Positions 28,550 to 29,885 of a stretch of 29,885 nucleotides of DNA are shown piece after piece. A program made the translations under genes and the position numbers. The notes below the pieces were generated by a model, which ran no database searches, had not been told where the DNA came from, and saw only the letters and a program-made list of their open reading frames with translations. The stretch spans positions 1-29,885 of the forward strand of contig DASVNH010000029.1 in the NCBI GenBank assembly GCA_036383955.1, given 5' to 3'. Within the stretch, counting starts at the first letter, position 1; every line of letters begins with the position of its first letter. The stretch comes from JACQFK01 sp036383955. GTDB lineage: Bacteria > Planctomycetota > MHYJ01 > JACPRB01.

Positions 28550-28752
28550 CAGGTTCGTTCTATCCTAAACCCCCCGCCTTGACAACCCATGGGGCACGGG
28601 TTAGCCTTCCTCTGTCGACCGGGAAGGACGCCCAAGGCGGGCGCCGCAAGGGGACGCTGGGGTCATGTCGTCCCGGTCGGGTCATTTGGCGGCCGGTTTC
28701 CCGTTTCGCCCCACCTTGAGGCTCACCTTCGGCCGCTTTCCCGAGAAAACGC
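28550..28752. other. Divergent intergenic region before the chemosensory genes
   Basis: TTGACA occurs at 28579-28584 on the plus strand, followed 17 nt later by only a weak TAGCCT, so a promoter here is possible but unconvincing. No ribosome site is clear before the CheW start at 28753, apart from a purine-rich GAGAAAACGC. Open frames in this stretch look like chance reading. Nothing else is recognised. Confidence 0.4.
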
Positions 28753-29187
28753 ATGACCGCTTCCCTTCTGCTCCTCGTTCGCGCCCGCGCGCGCGTCTGC
28801 GCCCTGCCGCTCTCCAGCGTCGTCGAGACGTTCCGCCCCCTCGACCTCCGGCCCGTCTCCGACCTCCCCATCCCCGCCTTCGTCCTGGGCGTCGCGGTCA
28901 TCCGCGGCGAGCCCGTCCCGGTCGTCGATCTCGGCGCCCTGCTGGGCCTCGCCGAGCCCGCCTCGCCCAAGCGCTGGCTCACCCTGCGCCTGGGCGGCCG
29001 CTTCGTGGCGCTGGCCGTCGAAGACGTCCTCCGCGTCGTCCCCGCCGAGCGGCTCGACCGCAAGCCGCTGCCGCCGCTCCTGAGCGGGGCGAAGGCCGTC
29101 GACGCCCTCGGCACCCTCGACGGCGAGTTCCTCTCGGTCCTTGAAACGGGGCGCCTGGTCCCCGACGAGACCTGGAGCGCGCTGTGA
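28753..29187 (+). CDS. CheW-like chemotaxis coupling protein
   Basis: The 144-residue protein matches the CheW domain: LLLLVRARARVCALPLSSVVETFRPLDL, then PAFVLGVAVIRGEPVPVVDLGALLGL and RFVALAVEDVLRVV. The GxxxxRGxxxPVxDL motif is the family signature. CheW links receptors to the CheA kinase. It overlaps a cheR gene (GTGA), so this is the start of a chemosensory operon that leaves the window. Confidence 0.9.
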   Translation: MTASLLLLVRARARVCALPLSSVVETFRPLDLRPVSDLPIPAFVLGVAVIRGEPVPVVDLGALLGLAEPASPKRWLTLRLGGRFVALAVEDVLRVVPAERLDRKPLPPLLSGAKAVDALGTLDGEFLSVLETGRLVPDETWSAL

Positions 29188-29885
29188 TCGACGCCGCCGC
29201 GGTCCAGGACCTGCGCGACCTCGCCGCGCGCGAATTCGGGCTGCGCTTCGGGGAGGAGAAGCACGACTTCCTGGCCGACGTCCTCCGCCAGCGCCTGGAG
29301 GCCCTGGGCATCGCCTCGGCCTCCGCGTACGCGGGCCGCGCCGGCACGCCCGAGGAGCTGCGGGAGCTGGCGCGGCTCCTCACCGTGCCGGAGACGTTTT
29401 TCTTCCGCGGCGCCGACCAGCTGCGCGCGCTCCAGGAGCACGTCCTGCCCGAGCGGATCCGCGCCCGGGCGGGCACGCGGGAGCTGCGCCTCCTCTCCGC
29501 GGGCTGCGCGATGGGCGAGGAGCCCTACACGCTGGCCATGCTCCTGCGCGACGGCTTCCCCGAGCTGCGGGACTGGAAGCTCTCGGTCCAGGGCATGGAC
29601 CTCAATCCCCATCTCCTCAAGATCGCCGCCCGCGCGCGCTACTCGGCGTGGTCGCTCCGGGAAACCTCCCCCGAACGCCGCGAGCGCTGCTTCCGCCGCG
29701 AGGGCAACGAGTTCGTGCCGCTCGACCCCTACCGGAGCCTGGTCACGTTCCGGGACGTCAACCTCTCGAAGCCCGCGCCGGACGCGCTGCCGTTCGGGGC
29801 GTTCGACGTCGTGTTCTGCCGCAACGTGATCATGTACTTCACGCCGGAGGTGATGAAGGACGTCGTCGAGCGCTTCCGCCTCGCG
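29184..29885 (+). CDS. CheR-type chemoreceptor methyltransferase, 3' truncated by the window end
   Basis: From a GTG overlapping the CheW stop, 234 codons are visible without a stop. The N-terminal helical domain (LRDLAAREFGLRFGEEKHDFL) is followed by TVPETFFFRGADQL and the SAM-binding motif SAGCAMGEEPYTLAMLL (usually SxGCSTGEEPYSLAM). A DLNP segment and the CRNVIMYF strand come next. It methylates glutamates of chemoreceptors, using SAM. The end of the catalytic domain and any fused C-terminal repeats lie outside the window. Confidence 0.93.
   Translation, partial: MIDAAAVQDLRDLAAREFGLRFGEEKHDFLADVLRQRLEALGIASASAYAGRAGTPEELRELARLLTVPETFFFRGADQLRALQEHVLPERIRARAGTRELRLLSAGCAMGEEPYTLAMLLRDGFPELRDWKLSVQGMDLNPHLLKIAARARYSAWSLRETSPERRERCFRREGNEFVPLDPYRSLVTFRDVNLSKPAPDALPFGAFDVVFCRNVIMYFTPEVMKDVVERFRLA

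Noticed and set aside
1..29885. CRISPR arrays, tRNA or rRNA genes
   Set aside because: No regularly spaced repeats, cloverleaf-like stretches or conserved rRNA segments were recognised on either strand.

Overview
The window is a GC-rich bacterial chromosome segment (high-GC third codon positions, so antisense frames stay open over kilobases). Gene content points to a Planctomycetota-like or related environmental bacterium: a DUF1080 protein, a Ser/Thr kinase with a TPR-like tail, a DUF5076 remnant, an M61 peptidase, and a membrane-anchored protein ending in a pseudopilin-style SLGxNGxDDGG motif. This assignment is an inference; no rRNA or other phylogenetic marker is present. No tRNA, rRNA or CRISPR array was seen. 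About 33 genes are intact, one is frameshifted, and two run off the window ends.

Layout. 1-5.5 kb: end of a helical-repeat protein, a frameshifted DUF5076 gene between two inverted CACAGAG-type repeats, then a minus-strand unit of an ArsR-methyltransferase fusion, metH and a DUF3817 protein. 5.6-9.1 kb: a receptor-like Ser/Thr kinase followed by a small protein with the same N-terminal module (four MshEN-like repeats plus a zinc ribbon). 9.1-11.3 kb: a 273-bp MITE-like insertion with a TTA target duplication, at the 3' end of a minus-strand trio of a TIGR04222-type membrane protein with a Cys/Gly tail, a DUF692/MNIO enzyme and a small partner. 11.4-16.5 kb: a hypothetical protein, a DUF1080 protein, a beta-propeller-like protein and an M61 aminopeptidase. 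16.6-22.1 kb: five small hydrophobic proteins around a TetR regulator and an ABC1/UbiB kinase, then a DUF2071 operon; two matching palindromes are likely TetR operators. 22.1-23.3 kb: a HEAT-repeat protein. 23.4-28.4 kb: a TOMM-type RiPP operon. 28.35-29.9 kb: a small Cys protein and the start of a chemosensory operon (CheW, CheR).

The most striking system is the operon at 23.4-28.4 kb. It has a leader-binding/E1-like cyclodehydratase partner, a YcaO cyclodehydratase and a SagB-type dehydrogenase, the usual set for making thiazoles from cysteine. Two paralogous small integral-membrane proteins are the obvious substrates. Each has a short basic N-terminus with a shared HPPERxRxS motif, then an unbroken run of 10 or 8 cysteines, then LHxxGG and transmembrane helices. 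No protease or export ABC transporter is encoded, so the predicted product is a membrane protein carrying a polythiazole segment. About 12 kb upstream, the MNIO enzyme beside a Cys/Gly-tailed membrane protein looks like a second, chemically different cysteine-modification system that also uses a membrane-anchored substrate.

Most operons are tightly packed with ATGA or GTGA stop/start overlaps. Several first genes lack a Shine-Dalgarno sequence and have a -10-like hexamer 6-8 nt before the start codon, suggesting leaderless transcripts.
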